NCBI RefSeq assembly: GCF_001552735.1
Contig: NZ_BCRT01000018.1
Span: 1-64,000, forward strand
Source: Sanguibacter suarezii NBRC 16159
Lineage (GTDB): Bacteria > Actinomycetota > Actinomycetes > Actinomycetales > Cellulomonadaceae
DNA length: 64,000 bases
Reading direction: 5' to 3'
The notes under the pieces are model-generated. The model searched no databases, had not been told where the DNA came from, and saw nothing but the letters and a program-made list of their open reading frames with translations. This document shows positions 1 to 8,947 of this stretch, piece by piece. Position numbers and translations under genes: made by a program. Every line of letters starts with the position of its first letter. Position 1 is the first letter of the stretch.

Positions 1-24
1 GGGGCAGGTCCGCAGACCTGCCCC
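1..24 (-). terminator. Terminator hairpin downstream of guaA
   Basis: A perfect inverted repeat of two 10-nt arms (GGGGCAGGTC / GACCTGCCCC) with a 4-nt loop lies 31 nt beyond the guaA stop codon. There is no long T run visible before the window edge, which is usual for actinobacterial hairpin terminators. Confidence 0.7.
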
Positions 25-55
25 GCCGTCACCGCTGGTCACACGACCGGCAGCG

Positions 56-1636
56 TCACTCCCACTCGATGGTGCCCGGCGGCTTGCTCGTGACGTCGAG
101 GACAACGCGGTTGACGTCCTTGACCTCGTTGGTGATCCGGGTCGAGATCGTCGCCAGGACGTCATAAGGCAGACGGGTCCAGTCGGCGGTCATGGCGTCC
201 TCGGAGGAGACCGGACGCAGCACGATCGGGTGACCGTAGGTCCGCCCGTCGCCCTGCACACCGACCGAGCGCACGTCGCCGAGCAGCACCACGGGGCACT
301 GCCAGATCTCGCGGTCCAGACCAGCCTTGGTCAGCTCCTCGCGGGCGATGAGGTCAGCCGCGCGCAGGATCTCCAGACGCTCGGCGGTCACCTCGCCGAC
401 GATGCGGATGCCGAGCCCGGGGCCCGGGAAGGGCTGGCGCCACACGATGGCCTCCGGCACGCCCAGCTCGAGGCCGACGGCGCGGACCTCGTCCTTGAAC
501 AGCGTCCGCAGCGGCTCGATGAGAGAGAACGCCAGGTCGTCAGGGAGCCCGCCCACGTTGTGGTGGCTCTTGATGTTGGCCGCACCCTCGCCGCCGCCGG
601 ACTCGACGACGTCCGGGTACAGCGTGCCCTGGACGAGGAACTTGACCTCTTCGCCGTGCTCTCCGGCCTCTTCGACGACCTCACGGGCCGCGATCTCGAA
701 GACGCGGATGAACTCCCGGCCGATGATCTTGCGCTTCGTCTCCGGGTCAGAGACCCCGGCGAGCGCGTCGAGGAAGCGCTGGCGGGCGTCGACGACCTTG
801 AGCTGCACGCCGGTCGCTGCGACGAAGTCCTCCTCGACCTGGGTCGCCTCGCCCTCGCGGAGCAGACCGTGGTCGACGAAGACGCAGGTGAGCTGGTTGC
901 CGATGGCCTTCTGCACGAGCGCGGCAGCCACCGAGGAGTCGACGCCGCCGGACAGACCGCAGATCACGCGGGCGTTGCCGACCTGGGCGCGGATGAGCTC
1001 GACCTGGTCGTGGATGACGTTGCCCGGGGTCCAGTCCGGAGCCAGACCGGCGCCGTTGTAGAGAAAGTTCTCCAGGGCCTCCTGGCCGAGCGGGGAGTGC
1101 TTGACCTCGGGGTGCCACTGCACCCCGTAGAGCCGGCGCTCGACGTTCTCGAAGGCCGCGACCGGGGACCCGGCCGAGGTCGCCAGGACCGTGAAGCCCT
1201 CGGGGGCGGAGTGCACGGCGTCGCCGTGGCTCATCCAGGTGGTCTGGTGCTCGGGCGAGCCGTCGAGCAGGGCACCGGTCTCGCTGATCTCGACCGCGGT
1301 GCCGCCGTACTCCGACAGGCCGGTCTGGGCGACGGTGCCGCCCAGGGCCCTGGCCATCGCCTGGAAGCCGTAGCAGATACCGAAGACCGGCACGCCGGCG
1401 TCGAAGAGGGCCGGGTCCACGAAGGGAGCGCCGTCGGCGTAGACCGAGGACGGGCCACCGGAGAGGATGATCGCCGCCGGGTTCTTCGCGAGCATCTGCT
1501 CGACGGTGAAGGTGTGCGGGACGATCTCGGAGTAGACCTTCGCCTCACGGACTCGGCGAGCGATCAGTTGCGCGTACTGCGCGCCGAAGTCAACAACGAG
1601 GACCGGGCGCGGCAAAGAGGGAGGGGTGTTCGTCAC
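56..1636 (-). CDS. guaA: GMP synthase (glutamine-hydrolysing)
   Basis: Catalyses the last step of GMP synthesis, amidating XMP with glutamine and ATP in the cytoplasm. The 526-residue product has a class I glutamine amidotransferase domain (nucleophile Cys about residue 88 in GICYGFQ, His/Glu in WHPEVKH), then an ATP-pyrophosphatase domain with the P-loop SGGVDSS, and a C-terminal dimerisation domain ending PPGTIEWE. The frame stays open upstream, but GTG at 1636 gives the family length (about 520-525) and sits 6 nt after a TATCCT -10 hexamer, so the mRNA is probably leaderless. guaB and guaB3 lie 26-30 kb away in the same window. Confidence 0.97.
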   Translation of the reverse strand: MTNTPPSLPRPVLVVDFGAQYAQLIARRVREAKVYSEIVPHTFTVEQMLAKNPAAIILSGGPSSVYADGAPFVDPALFDAGVPVFGICYGFQAMARALGGTVAQTGLSEYGGTAVEISETGALLDGSPEHQTTWMSHGDAVHSAPEGFTVLATSAGSPVAAFENVERRLYGVQWHPEVKHSPLGQEALENFLYNGAGLAPDWTPGNVIHDQVELIRAQVGNARVICGLSGGVDSSVAAALVQKAIGNQLTCVFVDHGLLREGEATQVEEDFVAATGVQLKVVDARQRFLDALAGVSDPETKRKIIGREFIRVFEIAAREVVEEAGEHGEEVKFLVQGTLYPDVVESGGGEGAANIKSHHNVGGLPDDLAFSLIEPLRTLFKDEVRAVGLELGVPEAIVWRQPFPGPGLGIRIVGEVTAERLEILRAADLIAREELTKAGLDREIWQCPVVLLGDVRSVGVQGDGRTYGHPIVLRPVSSEDAMTADWTRLPYDVLATISTRITNEVKDVNRVVLDVTSKPPGTIEWE

Positions 1637-1642
1637 CGTCCC

Positions 1643-1648
1643 AGGATA
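1643..1648 (-). promoter_or_regulatory. guaA -10 element, leaderless start
   Basis: TATCCT on the minus strand ends 6 nt before the GTG start of guaA. There is no Shine-Dalgarno sequence, so transcription should begin at or next to the start codon. This decides the GTG start over the longer open frame. Confidence 0.6.
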
Positions 1649-1803
1649 GTCGCCCGCCGGCACTGGTCGATCAGCCACCGGGCCCCGCGACGCGCACAGC
1701 CGCCCGGAGCGTGCAAGCATCGGTGCACAGGACAGCCGTCCACGCGAACCGCCAGCCCCGCAGGGCACAGTCGCCGATCCGCGGGCGAAGGGAGCACCGC
1801 CAC

Positions 1804-3057
1804 ATGCGCGCACCCACGACGCAACCGTCGACGCTCGCGCCGGTCCCCCGCCCCCGCCCGCAGCCCACCAGGCCCGCGCCCGCCAGAGCGTCCACGAGCG
1901 ACGTCCTCGTCGTCGGAGCCGGACTGATCGGCGCCGCCGCCTCGTGGCAGGCACTGCGCGCCGGTCTGAGCGTCACCTGCCTGGATCCCACCCCGGGGGC
2001 CGGGGCGAGCTTTGCCGCCGCGGGCGTGCTGGCCCCTGTGACGGAGGCGACGCTCGGCTTCGAGTCCCTCACCGCTCTGCGGGTGGCCTCCGCCGCCCTG
2101 TGGCCGGCCTTCGCGGCCGACCTCGTCGCCGCCGCACAGGCCGCCGGGTCCCCCGAGCGCGATGTGGGCTTCGCCACTCACGGCACCCTCGCCGTCGGCT
2201 ACGACGCCTCCGACGCCGACCAGATGGACCGCCTGCACGCCCAGCACGGGCTGCTCGGGCTGCACTCGGAGCCCATCTCCGTCTCTCAGGCCCGCGAGCG
2301 CGAACCGTCCTTGGCCCCGCACCTGTCCTGCGCGCTGTGGGTCGAGGGTGATCACCAGGTGGACCCGCGCGCCGTGCACCGGGCGCTGCAGACCGTCCTG
2401 ACCACCGACCCGCGCTCCACCCTGCTGCGGTCGGGCGCCGCCACGCTGCTGCTCGGCGCCGACGGGCGAGCCATCGGCGTCGTCGACGCCCACGGTGCGG
2501 TGCACCACGCCGGGATCATCGTGCTGGCCGCGGGGACGGCGTCGGGCAGGTTGATGGCGGCGACCGGGCGGGCCCGCCTGCCGGTGCAGTCCATCACCGG
2601 GCAGACGCTGCGGCTGCGCCCGCCCTGCGGGGTGACCCTGGGGCACGTGGTCCGCGGGACGGTCCACCGCCGGCCCATCTACCTCGTGCCTCGCGCCGAC
2701 GGGGAGATCGTCGTCGGCGCGACGAGCGAGGGTGCCACCACCGCCGCCGACCTGGGCACCACCCGCGGCATGTTCGCCCTGCTGCACGACGCCCGCCGAC
2801 TCGTGCCGAGCATCGACGAGCAGGCCTTCGTCGAGGTGACCAGCCGAGGACGTCCGGGAACCCCGGACAACCTGCCGCTCATCGGAGAGACGGGCGTGCC
2901 CGGGCTGCTCGCCGCGACCGGTCACTCCCGCAACGGGATCGTGCTCACCCCGCTCACGGCGCTCGCGCTGGGCGTCCTCTTCGGCGACCCGCCCAGGGGC
3001 GCGGCGGGCCTGTCGCAGGTGCTCGCCCACGCGGACCCGCGGCGCTTCGCGCTCTAG
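1804..3057 (+). CDS. thiO: Glycine oxidase ThiO-like FAD-dependent oxidoreductase
   Basis: DAO-family flavoprotein of 417 residues. The N-terminal Rossmann motif [13 protein letters not shown] binds FAD. The C-terminal part has [14 protein letters not shown] and [17 protein letters not shown], typical of ThiO, which oxidises glycine to the imine used in thiazole synthesis. The ATG at 1804 is chosen because GGGAG lies 9 nt upstream; the frame stays open to 1711, giving a longer arginine-rich start that is less likely. It is convergent with a MoeB/ThiF-rhodanese gene, with 18 nt between the stop codons. That pairing suits sulfur-cofactor metabolism, but no thiG or thiS is adjacent, so a related amino-acid oxidase remains possible. 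Confidence 0.75.
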   Translation: MRAPTTQPSTLAPVPRPRPQPTRPAPARASTSDVLVVGAGLIGAAASWQALRAGLSVTCLDPTPGAGASFAAAGVLAPVTEATLGFESLTALRVASAALWPAFAADLVAAAQAAGSPERDVGFATHGTLAVGYDASDADQMDRLHAQHGLLGLHSEPISVSQAREREPSLAPHLSCALWVEGDHQVDPRAVHRALQTVLTTDPRSTLLRSGAATLLLGADGRAIGVVDAHGAVHHAGIIVLAAGTASGRLMAATGRARLPVQSITGQTLRLRPPCGVTLGHVVRGTVHRRPIYLVPRADGEIVVGATSEGATTAADLGTTRGMFALLHDARRLVPSIDEQAFVEVTSRGRPGTPDNLPLIGETGVPGLLAATGHSRNGIVLTPLTALALGVLFGDPPRGAAGLSQVLAHADPRRFAL

Positions 3058-3075
3058 CGACGCCCGGGCCAGGCG

Positions 3076-4290
3076 TCAGTAGACCGGCAGGCTCGGGTCG
3101 ACGTCGCGGGCCCAGGCGAGGACCCCGCCGCTGAGGTTCCGCACGTTGCCCAGGCCAGCGCTGCGCGCCGCGTCGACCACCGCCTGCGAGCGTCCGCCCA
3201 TCTTGCAGTGCACGACGACGGGGCGGTCGGTCGGGATGGCGGCCAGGCCGCCGTCGGCCAGCAGCTCGGCCATCGGGACGTGGACCGAGCCCTCGATCGT
3301 GACGATCTCTCGCTCGAAGGCCTCCCGCACGTCCAGGACGTGCACGTCTGCTCCGGCGGCGAGGAGGTCGGCGAGCTCCCGGGCGGAGATCACGTCCGAG
3401 GTTGCCGCGTCGTCCTGCCCCGTCCCGCTCGCAGCGGGCCCGGGGACCGCGCACTCCGCGACCGTGTCGACCAGCTCGGTCACCGGCCTGCGGCTGGGGT
3501 CCGCGCTGATCGTCAGCTCGCGCCAGCTCACCTCGAGCGCGTCGTAGAGTGCGAGCCGGCCCAGCAGGCTGCGACCGGCACCGGTGATGAGCTTGATCGC
3601 CTCGTTGACCATGACCGAGCCGACCGTCGCGCACAGCGCGCCGAGCACCCCGCCCTCCGCGCAGCTCGGGACGCTGCCGGCCGGCGGCGGCTCGGGGAAG
3701 ATGTCGCGGTAGGTCACCGGTGCGACGCCGGCCGGCGGGGCCGCCCAGAACACGCTCACCTGACCGTGGAAGGCGAGGATGGCACCCCACACGCACGGGA
3801 TGGAGAGGATCTCGCAGGCGTCGCTGACGAGGTAGCGGGTGGGGAAGTTGTCCGCGCCGTCGAGCACGAGGTCGTAGCCGGAGAGGATCTCGAGGGCGTT
3901 GTCAGCCGTCAGGCGGACCGGGTAGGTCTCCACCACGACGTCGGGGTTCACCTCGGCGATCGCTGCCCGGGCGGAGTCGACCTTGGCCGCGCCCACGTCG
4001 CCCACGCCATGGATGACCTGACGGTGCAGGTTGGACTCTTCCACGCGGTCGTCGTCGACCACGCCGAGGGTGCCCACGCCCGCGGCGGCGAGGTAGAGCA
4101 GGGCCGGGCTACCCAGGCCGCCTGCGCCCACCACGAGGACCCGGGCGTTCTTGAGCCGCCGCTGACCGCTCATACCGATCTGCGGGAGGGTGATCTGGCG
4201 GGCGTAGCGGGCGATCTCGGCCGGGGTGAGCGGCGCGGACTCGGCCACCAGCGGGCCGGGGAGGGTGCGGGGTTCAGCGGTGGAGGTCAC
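3076..4290 (-). CDS. moeZ: MoeB/ThiF-type adenylyltransferase-rhodanese fusion (MoeZ-like)
   Basis: Activates the C-terminus of a ubiquitin-like sulfur carrier (MoaD, ThiS or CysO) by adenylation, then transfers sulfur. The 404-residue product has an E1-like domain (GAGGLGSPALLYLAAAGVG for ATP, catalytic Cys in VPSCAEGGVLG) and a C-terminal rhodanese domain with active-site loop CKMGGRS. The zinc CxxC normally found after the E1 core (DPNCAVCG in mycobacterial MoeZ, from memory) is absent; the region reads DPSRRPVTELV. The start could be TTG at 4302 or GTG at 4290; I chose GTG, although GGAGG lies very close to it. It is last of three co-directional genes. Confidence 0.88.
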   Translation of the reverse strand: MTSTAEPRTLPGPLVAESAPLTPAEIARYARQITLPQIGMSGQRRLKNARVLVVGAGGLGSPALLYLAAAGVGTLGVVDDDRVEESNLHRQVIHGVGDVGAAKVDSARAAIAEVNPDVVVETYPVRLTADNALEILSGYDLVLDGADNFPTRYLVSDACEILSIPCVWGAILAFHGQVSVFWAAPPAGVAPVTYRDIFPEPPPAGSVPSCAEGGVLGALCATVGSVMVNEAIKLITGAGRSLLGRLALYDALEVSWRELTISADPSRRPVTELVDTVAECAVPGPAASGTGQDDAATSDVISARELADLLAAGADVHVLDVREAFEREIVTIEGSVHVPMAELLADGGLAAIPTDRPVVVHCKMGGRSQAVVDAARSAGLGNVRNLSGGVLAWARDVDPSLPVY

Positions 4291-4330
4291 CCCTCCACCC
4301 AATCACACCGCCGCGGCTCAGGGGCAGGCC

Positions 4331-4855
4331 TTACGGGCAGGTGTAGCCCCCGCCGTCCAGGCCGGCTGCCACCTCGAAGTAGTTGGTGCACGGGTCTGCG
4401 CCCTCGAGCAGGTACATGAGGGCGAAGTCCGGGCCGAACAGCCGCCACTGGCGGACGTGCTCCCCCTCGTGCGCCAGGAGGGCCGGGTCGAGCTGCTGGA
4501 CGCTGCGGGAGGTGAGGAAGGTGTCGCCGTAGGTCGTCCCACCGCGCTGGGCGAGCACCGAGTCGACCGCGAAGCAGACCCACTGGCCGGACTGGACCTC
4601 GCAGCTCGCCCCACGTGCCACGGCGTCGGCCCGACGCTCGGCGCCCTGGGCCATCGCGGTGACCGTCCGGGCCGCGACGCAGACGAGGTCCCCGCTGCCA
4701 CCACCGCACAGGCGTGAGGCGAAGGGACCGCTCCCGTAGTCGTGGGCGACCGGGGGCGGGTCAGGAGTGACGTCCGCACCGGCCCCGGTCGCGGTGCCCA
4801 GCGCGAGCACCAGCACGACCAGGAGCGAGAGGGCCGCGCCCGCGGTCCGCGTCAC
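4331..4855 (-). CDS. Small secreted six-cysteine protein with HExxH motif
   Basis: The 174-residue product begins with a clear signal peptide (hydrophobic residues 8-26, Ala-rich cleavage region near 27). The mature part has six cysteines (50, 59, 84, 94, 156, 173), which suggests three disulfides. LLAHEGEHVRQW holds a gluzincin-like H129-E-x-x-H133, and Glu161 in NYFEVAAG could be a third zinc ligand. The spacing resembles compact DUF4157-like metallopeptidase cores, but I cannot assign a family. It starts 7 nt after the stop of the DUF3817 gene and precedes moeZ, so it is probably co-transcribed. Peptidase activity is inference. Confidence 0.75.
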   Translation of the reverse strand: MTRTAGAALSLLVVLVLALGTATGAGADVTPDPPPVAHDYGSGPFASRLCGGGSGDLVCVAARTVTAMAQGAERRADAVARGASCEVQSGQWVCFAVDSVLAQRGGTTYGDTFLTSRSVQQLDPALLAHEGEHVRQWRLFGPDFALMYLLEGADPCTNYFEVAAGLDGGGYTCP

Positions 4856-4862
4856 TGGCAGC

Positions 4863-5291
4863 TCAGACCGCGCTGGCTGCTGCGATGCGGGCCTCGGCGT
4901 CGGTGTGGACCTTCTTCTCCACCACGAAGGACATCACCGGCACGACGCCGCCGAGCACCATGACCGCCAGGCGGCCGAAGCGCCAGCGCATCTTCGACCA
5001 CAGGTCGACCACCGTGACGAGGTAGACGACGTAGATCCAGCCGTGGGCGAAGGGGATCCACTTCACGTACTTGACCGCCTCGTCGCCGGCGAAGACCTTG
5101 ACGAGGATCTCGATGACCAGGAGCAGCAGCATCACGCCGGTGACATAGGCCATGACGCGGTACCGCGTGAGCGCTCCACGAGCGGCCCCGATGATCTTCG
5201 CGCGAGCGGCCTGCGCCGCAGCGGAGTCGGTGGTCGTGGCAGAGGGCTGTGACGAGGGATTCTGCGCGCCAGAGCCTGTGGGGGACGTCAT
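4863..5291 (-). CDS. DUF3817 integral membrane protein
   Basis: A 142-residue product with a polar, Ser/Thr/Ala-rich N-terminus of about 45 residues followed by three hydrophobic segments: AYVTGVMLLLLVIEILVKVF, a central span with WIPFAHGWIYVVYLVTVVDL, and LAVMVLGGVVPVMSFVVEKK. HGW and the basic cytoplasmic loop are typical of DUF3817 proteins common in actinobacteria; no biochemical role is known to me. ATG at 5291 is chosen over the longer open frame because GGAAGG lies 6 nt upstream. It heads a three-gene minus-strand unit and is divergent from the ABC exporter genes. Confidence 0.85.
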   Translation of the reverse strand: MTSPTGSGAQNPSSQPSATTTDSAAAQAARAKIIGAARGALTRYRVMAYVTGVMLLLLVIEILVKVFAGDEAVKYVKWIPFAHGWIYVVYLVTVVDLWSKMRWRFGRLAVMVLGGVVPVMSFVVEKKVHTDAEARIAAASAV

Positions 5292-5337
5292 AGTTAGCCT
5301 TCCGAATAAACTGTGGCCGAGTGTCAGGCCCACCACC

Positions 5338-5343
5338 TAATGT
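5338..5343 (+). promoter_or_regulatory. -10 element of the ABC exporter operon
   Basis: TAATGT lies 2 nt before a GTG at 5346 and 8 nt before an in-frame GTG at 5352. With normal -10 to start-site spacing the first GTG would not be transcribed, so 5352 is the more likely start, with almost no leader. Confidence 0.4.
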
Positions 5344-5351
5344 AGGTGACC

Positions 5352-7139
5352 GTGCGCCCCCTACCCCTCCCTCATCCAGGGACTCCCCCGCTGACGTCCG
5401 CTTCGTCCTTCCTTGCCTGGCAGGCACGTCGCCAGTGGGGCGTGCTCGTCGTGGCCATCCTGCTCGGCGTCGTGACCTTCCTCGCCCAGGCCGTCACCCC
5501 GTACGCGATGGGCCACGCCCTCGACGAGGGGCTCGAGCTCGGCCTCAGCCGTGAGCTGCTCACGTGGGCCGGCCTCATGCTCGCCGCCGGCATCGTGCAG
5601 GTCGTCGCGAGCGGCTTCGGCCACCGGTACGACGTGGAGAACTGGCTCCGCGCGGCCTTCTCGGTCTCCCAGCTCGTGGGAGACAAGGTCAGCCGCAGCG
5701 GTGACGCCGTGACGGAGAACATCCCGACCGGTGAGGTCGTGGCGACCGTGGCGAGCGACTCCGGGCGGATCGGGGAGTTCTTCTTCAACGCCGCACGCTT
5801 CATCGGCAGCGTCGTCGCCTACATCGCCGTGGCGATCCTCATGCTCTCCACCTCTCTCACCCTCGGCATCATCGTCGCCGTCGGGCTGCCCGCGGTCGCC
5901 GCGATCCTCGGCCTGCTGGTCAAGCCGCTGCAGGCACGCCAGACCGCTCAGCGTGAGGCCTCCGGCCGCCTGACCACCCTCGGCGCGGACACCGTCTCGG
6001 GGCTGCGCATCCTGCGCGGGATCGGCGGCGAGGCGGTCTTCACCGACCGGTACCGCGCCCAGTCCCAGCGGGTGCGCGCCGCGGCTGTCCGGGTGGCCAC
6101 CACGCAGTCCTACCTCGACGCCCTCCAGGTGCTGCTGCCCGGCCTCTTCGTGGCGCTCGTGCTCTGGCTCGCCGCCCAGCAGGCGATCACCGGGGAGATC
6201 ACCCCGGGTCAGCTCGTGACCTTCTACGGCTACGCGGCCTTCCTCACCTGGCCGCTGCAGAACCTCACGCAGACCCTGCAGATCACCACCCGTGCGGTCG
6301 TGTCGGTGCGCAAGGTCATCACCGTCCTCAAGGTCGAGCCCGCCACGGCGAGCGACCCCGCGACCGCGGCAGCGCCCACCCCGGGCGCCGTGCTGCGCGA
6401 CGTGACCACCGGCGTCACCCTCGAGCCGGGCCGGATCGTGGCGCTGGTGAGCCAGAACCCCGACGAGTCCGCCGAGGTGGCCACCCGGATGGGTCGCTTC
6501 AACGACGACGCCGAGGCCGATGCCCTGGTGCTGCTCGGCGACACCCCGCTGCGCGACCTCGACAAGTCCGCGCTGCGTGACCGGGTCGTGGTGGCCGAGG
6601 CCACCTCGCACCTGTTCTCCGGTGCGCTGCGCGACGAGCTCGACGTCCGCGACCGCGCGGGCGACGACGAGATCCACGCGGCCCTCGTCGTCTCCGACGC
6701 CCAGGACGTGCTGGACTCCACCCCCGGCGGGCTGACCGGTGAGCTGCCCGAGAAGGGCCGTTCCCTCTCGGGCGGGCAGCGCCAGCGGGTCGCCCTCGCG
6801 CGTGCGCTGCTCACCGAGGCGGAGCACCTCATCCTCATCGAGCCGACCAGCGCCGTCGACGCGCACACCGAGGCGCGCATCGCCGAGCGGCTCGTCGCCG
6901 CCCGCGCGGGTCGCTCCACGCTCATCGTCACGGCGAGCCCCCTCGTGCTCGACCACGTCGACGAGGTCCTCGTGCTGCGCGACGACGCCGTCATCGCCCG
7001 CGCGACCCACCGCGAGCTCCTCATGGGCGTGGGCGAGGCCCACGACCACTACCGCTCGGTGGTGGGACGCTCCCTGGCCGAGGAACCAGCCCACCAGACC
7101 ACCAGCTCCGACGAACCCTCGCAGGAGGTGACCCGATGA
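5352..7139 (+). CDS. ABC exporter subunit with degenerate nucleotide-binding domain
   Basis: Type I exporter half-transporter of 595 residues: six membrane spans (about residues 35-300), then an NBD. The NBD is unusual. Where Walker A (GxxGxGKST) should be, the sequence reads GRIVALVSQNPDES (from about residue 360), so the P-loop is gone. Walker B is LILIEPTSAVD, with Ile496 for the conserved Asp but Glu497 kept, and the H-loop His is Ala528. The signature LSGGQRQRVALARAL (from 472) is perfect. It overlaps the next gene by ATGA. The partner keeps exactly what is missing here, so the two should form a heterodimer with one working ATP site. The substrate is unknown. GTG at 5346 is an alternative start. 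Confidence 0.9.
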   Translation: MRPLPLPHPGTPPLTSASSFLAWQARRQWGVLVVAILLGVVTFLAQAVTPYAMGHALDEGLELGLSRELLTWAGLMLAAGIVQVVASGFGHRYDVENWLRAAFSVSQLVGDKVSRSGDAVTENIPTGEVVATVASDSGRIGEFFFNAARFIGSVVAYIAVAILMLSTSLTLGIIVAVGLPAVAAILGLLVKPLQARQTAQREASGRLTTLGADTVSGLRILRGIGGEAVFTDRYRAQSQRVRAAAVRVATTQSYLDALQVLLPGLFVALVLWLAAQQAITGEITPGQLVTFYGYAAFLTWPLQNLTQTLQITTRAVVSVRKVITVLKVEPATASDPATAAAPTPGAVLRDVTTGVTLEPGRIVALVSQNPDESAEVATRMGRFNDDAEADALVLLGDTPLRDLDKSALRDRVVVAEATSHLFSGALRDELDVRDRAGDDEIHAALVVSDAQDVLDSTPGGLTGELPEKGRSLSGGQRQRVALARALLTEAEHLILIEPTSAVDAHTEARIAERLVAARAGRSTLIVTASPLVLDHVDEVLVLRDDAVIARATHRELLMGVGEAHDHYRSVVGRSLAEEPAHQTTSSDEPSQEVTR

Positions 7140-8875
7140 ACACCAAGCTCCCCATCGCGGACGGTCCCACCGTCCGCAAGCACACCGCCATGCTGCTGCG
7201 TGCCAACAGCCGCCCGCTCACCGGCGTCATCACCCTGCACACCCTCGCCGCGCTGGCCGGCCTGGTGGGTCCGCTGCTGCTCGGCAGCCTCGTGGACGCC
7301 GTCGCCCAGGGCACCACCTCCAGCTACGTCAACAAGCTCGTCGGCTTCCTCGTCCTGGCGGTGCTCGCCCAGACGGTGCTCATCCGCTTCGCCCAGCGCA
7401 ACGCGATGATCTTCGGCGAGACGGTCTTCGCCGACCTGCGCGAGGACTTCCTCGCCACGGTCACCGAGCTGCCGCTCTCGACCGTGGAACGGTCCGGGAC
7501 CGGTGACCTGGTGGGTCGGACCACCAACGACGTCGACCGGATCCAGCACTCGGTGCGCTTCGGTGTGCCGCGGATCCTCGTCGCCTCGGTCACCATCGTC
7601 CTGACGGTCATCGCGGCCTTCTTCACCGCCCCGCTCGTGGCCCTCGCCATGCTCGTCGGCATGCCGATCATCGGCGTCATCGGCCGGTGGTACCTCAAGC
7701 GCGCCGCCCCCGCCTACCAGCGCGAGTCGGCTGCCTACGCGGCGATCAACGGGTCCATCACCGAGTCCGTCGAGGGGGCCCGCACCGTCGACGCCCTCGG
7801 CCTGGGCGCCCGGCGCCGGGCGAAGGTCGACGCGGACCTGCGCGAGGCCTTCGCGGCTGAGACCCGCACCCTCAACCTGCGCACCGTGCTCATCCCGGGC
7901 ATGGACAGTGCCTTCGTCATCGGCCCGATCGCTGTCCTGGTGTGGGGCGGCTACCTGCTGTCCCAGGGGCAGGTGACCATCGGGGCGGTGACCACCGTGG
8001 TGCTGTACTCCACCCAGCTGGTCGGTCCGGTCTGGGAGCTCATCTTCTGGCTCGACGAGATCCAGGTCGCGGCGACGTCGCTGGCCCGCATCATCGGCGT
8101 CGGGCTGGTCGAGCGTGACCGCGAGCAGGGCGACCGCACGCCGGCCGACGAGCACATCGTGGCCACCGGCGTCGAGTACGCCTACCGACCCGGGCACAAC
8201 GTGCTGCACGGGATCGACCTCGACCTCGCCGTCGGCGAGCGTCTCGCGGTGGTCGGTCCCTCCGGTGCCGGCAAGTCGACGCTGGGACGCATGCTCGCGG
8301 GCATCCACCCGCCCACCGGCGGGTCGGTCAAGGTGGGTGGGGTGCCGCTGATCGAGCTGCCCCTGGAGGACCTGCGCAGCCACGTCGCGCTCGTCACCCA
8401 GGAGCACCACGTCTTCGTGGGGACGCTCGCGGAGAACCTGCGCCTGGCCGACGTCACCGCGGACGACGCCGCGCTCCTGGACGCCCTCGAGGCGGTCGAC
8501 GCCCGCACCTGGGTCCAGGCCCTGGACAAGGGCCTGGAGACGGAGGTCGGATCGGGTGGCTACGTGCTCACCCCCGCCCAGGCGCAGCAGGTCGCGCTGG
8601 CCAGGCTTGTGCTGCTCGACCCGCACACGCTCATCCTCGACGAGGCCACGAGCCTGCTCGACCCGCGCGCCGCGCGTCACCTGGAGCGCTCGCTCAACGC
8701 GGTGCTGGCCGGGCGGACCGTCGTCGCGATCGCCCACCGTCTGCACACCGCGCACGACGCCGACCGCGTCGCCGTGGTCGACGGCGGCAAGATCACCGAG
8801 ATCGGCTCCCACGACGAGCTCGTCGCGGCCGACGGCGAGTACGCCCGACTGTGGCACAGCTGGCAGCAGGCCTGA
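7136..8875 (+). CDS. ABC exporter subunit with degenerate signature motif
   Basis: The 579-residue partner half-transporter: six membrane spans, then an NBD with intact Walker A GPSGAGKST (374-382), intact Walker B and catalytic Glu in LILDEATSLLD (D502, E503), and an H-loop His in AIAHRLH. The ABC signature is lost: LTPAQAQQVALAR (from 478) replaces LSGGQ. Together with the upstream subunit it yields one consensus composite site (its own Walker motifs with the partner's LSGGQ) and one site lacking both halves. Its ATG overlaps the upstream stop (ATGA), indicating translational coupling and equimolar synthesis. A drug, lipid or peptide exporter is possible; nothing in the sequence names the substrate. 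Confidence 0.93.
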   Translation: MNTKLPIADGPTVRKHTAMLLRANSRPLTGVITLHTLAALAGLVGPLLLGSLVDAVAQGTTSSYVNKLVGFLVLAVLAQTVLIRFAQRNAMIFGETVFADLREDFLATVTELPLSTVERSGTGDLVGRTTNDVDRIQHSVRFGVPRILVASVTIVLTVIAAFFTAPLVALAMLVGMPIIGVIGRWYLKRAAPAYQRESAAYAAINGSITESVEGARTVDALGLGARRRAKVDADLREAFAAETRTLNLRTVLIPGMDSAFVIGPIAVLVWGGYLLSQGQVTIGAVTTVVLYSTQLVGPVWELIFWLDEIQVAATSLARIIGVGLVERDREQGDRTPADEHIVATGVEYAYRPGHNVLHGIDLDLAVGERLAVVGPSGAGKSTLGRMLAGIHPPTGGSVKVGGVPLIELPLEDLRSHVALVTQEHHVFVGTLAENLRLADVTADDAALLDALEAVDARTWVQALDKGLETEVGSGGYVLTPAQAQQVALARLVLLDPHTLILDEATSLLDPRAARHLERSLNAVLAGRTVVAIAHRLHTAHDADRVAVVDGGKITEIGSHDELVAADGEYARLWHSWQQA

Positions 8876-8893
8876 GGTCGGTCCAGGTATTTC

Positions 8894-8907
8894 CCAGACT
8901 CGTCTGG
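8894..8907. promoter_or_regulatory. Inverted repeat upstream of the YceI gene
   Basis: CCAGAC-TC-GTCTGG, 40 nt before the yceI start codon. It could be an operator for yceI or a weak hairpin after the exporter operon. There is no further support. Confidence 0.25.
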
Positions 8908-8947
8908 ATTACTTGGAGCTTCACCTAGCCGACGTCAGGACCGTGCC

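Noticed and set aside
1637-1803. TPP riboswitch before the ThiO-like gene
   Set aside because: The conserved CUGAGA and ACCUGAUCUGG-type elements are not in the 167 nt between guaA and the ATG.
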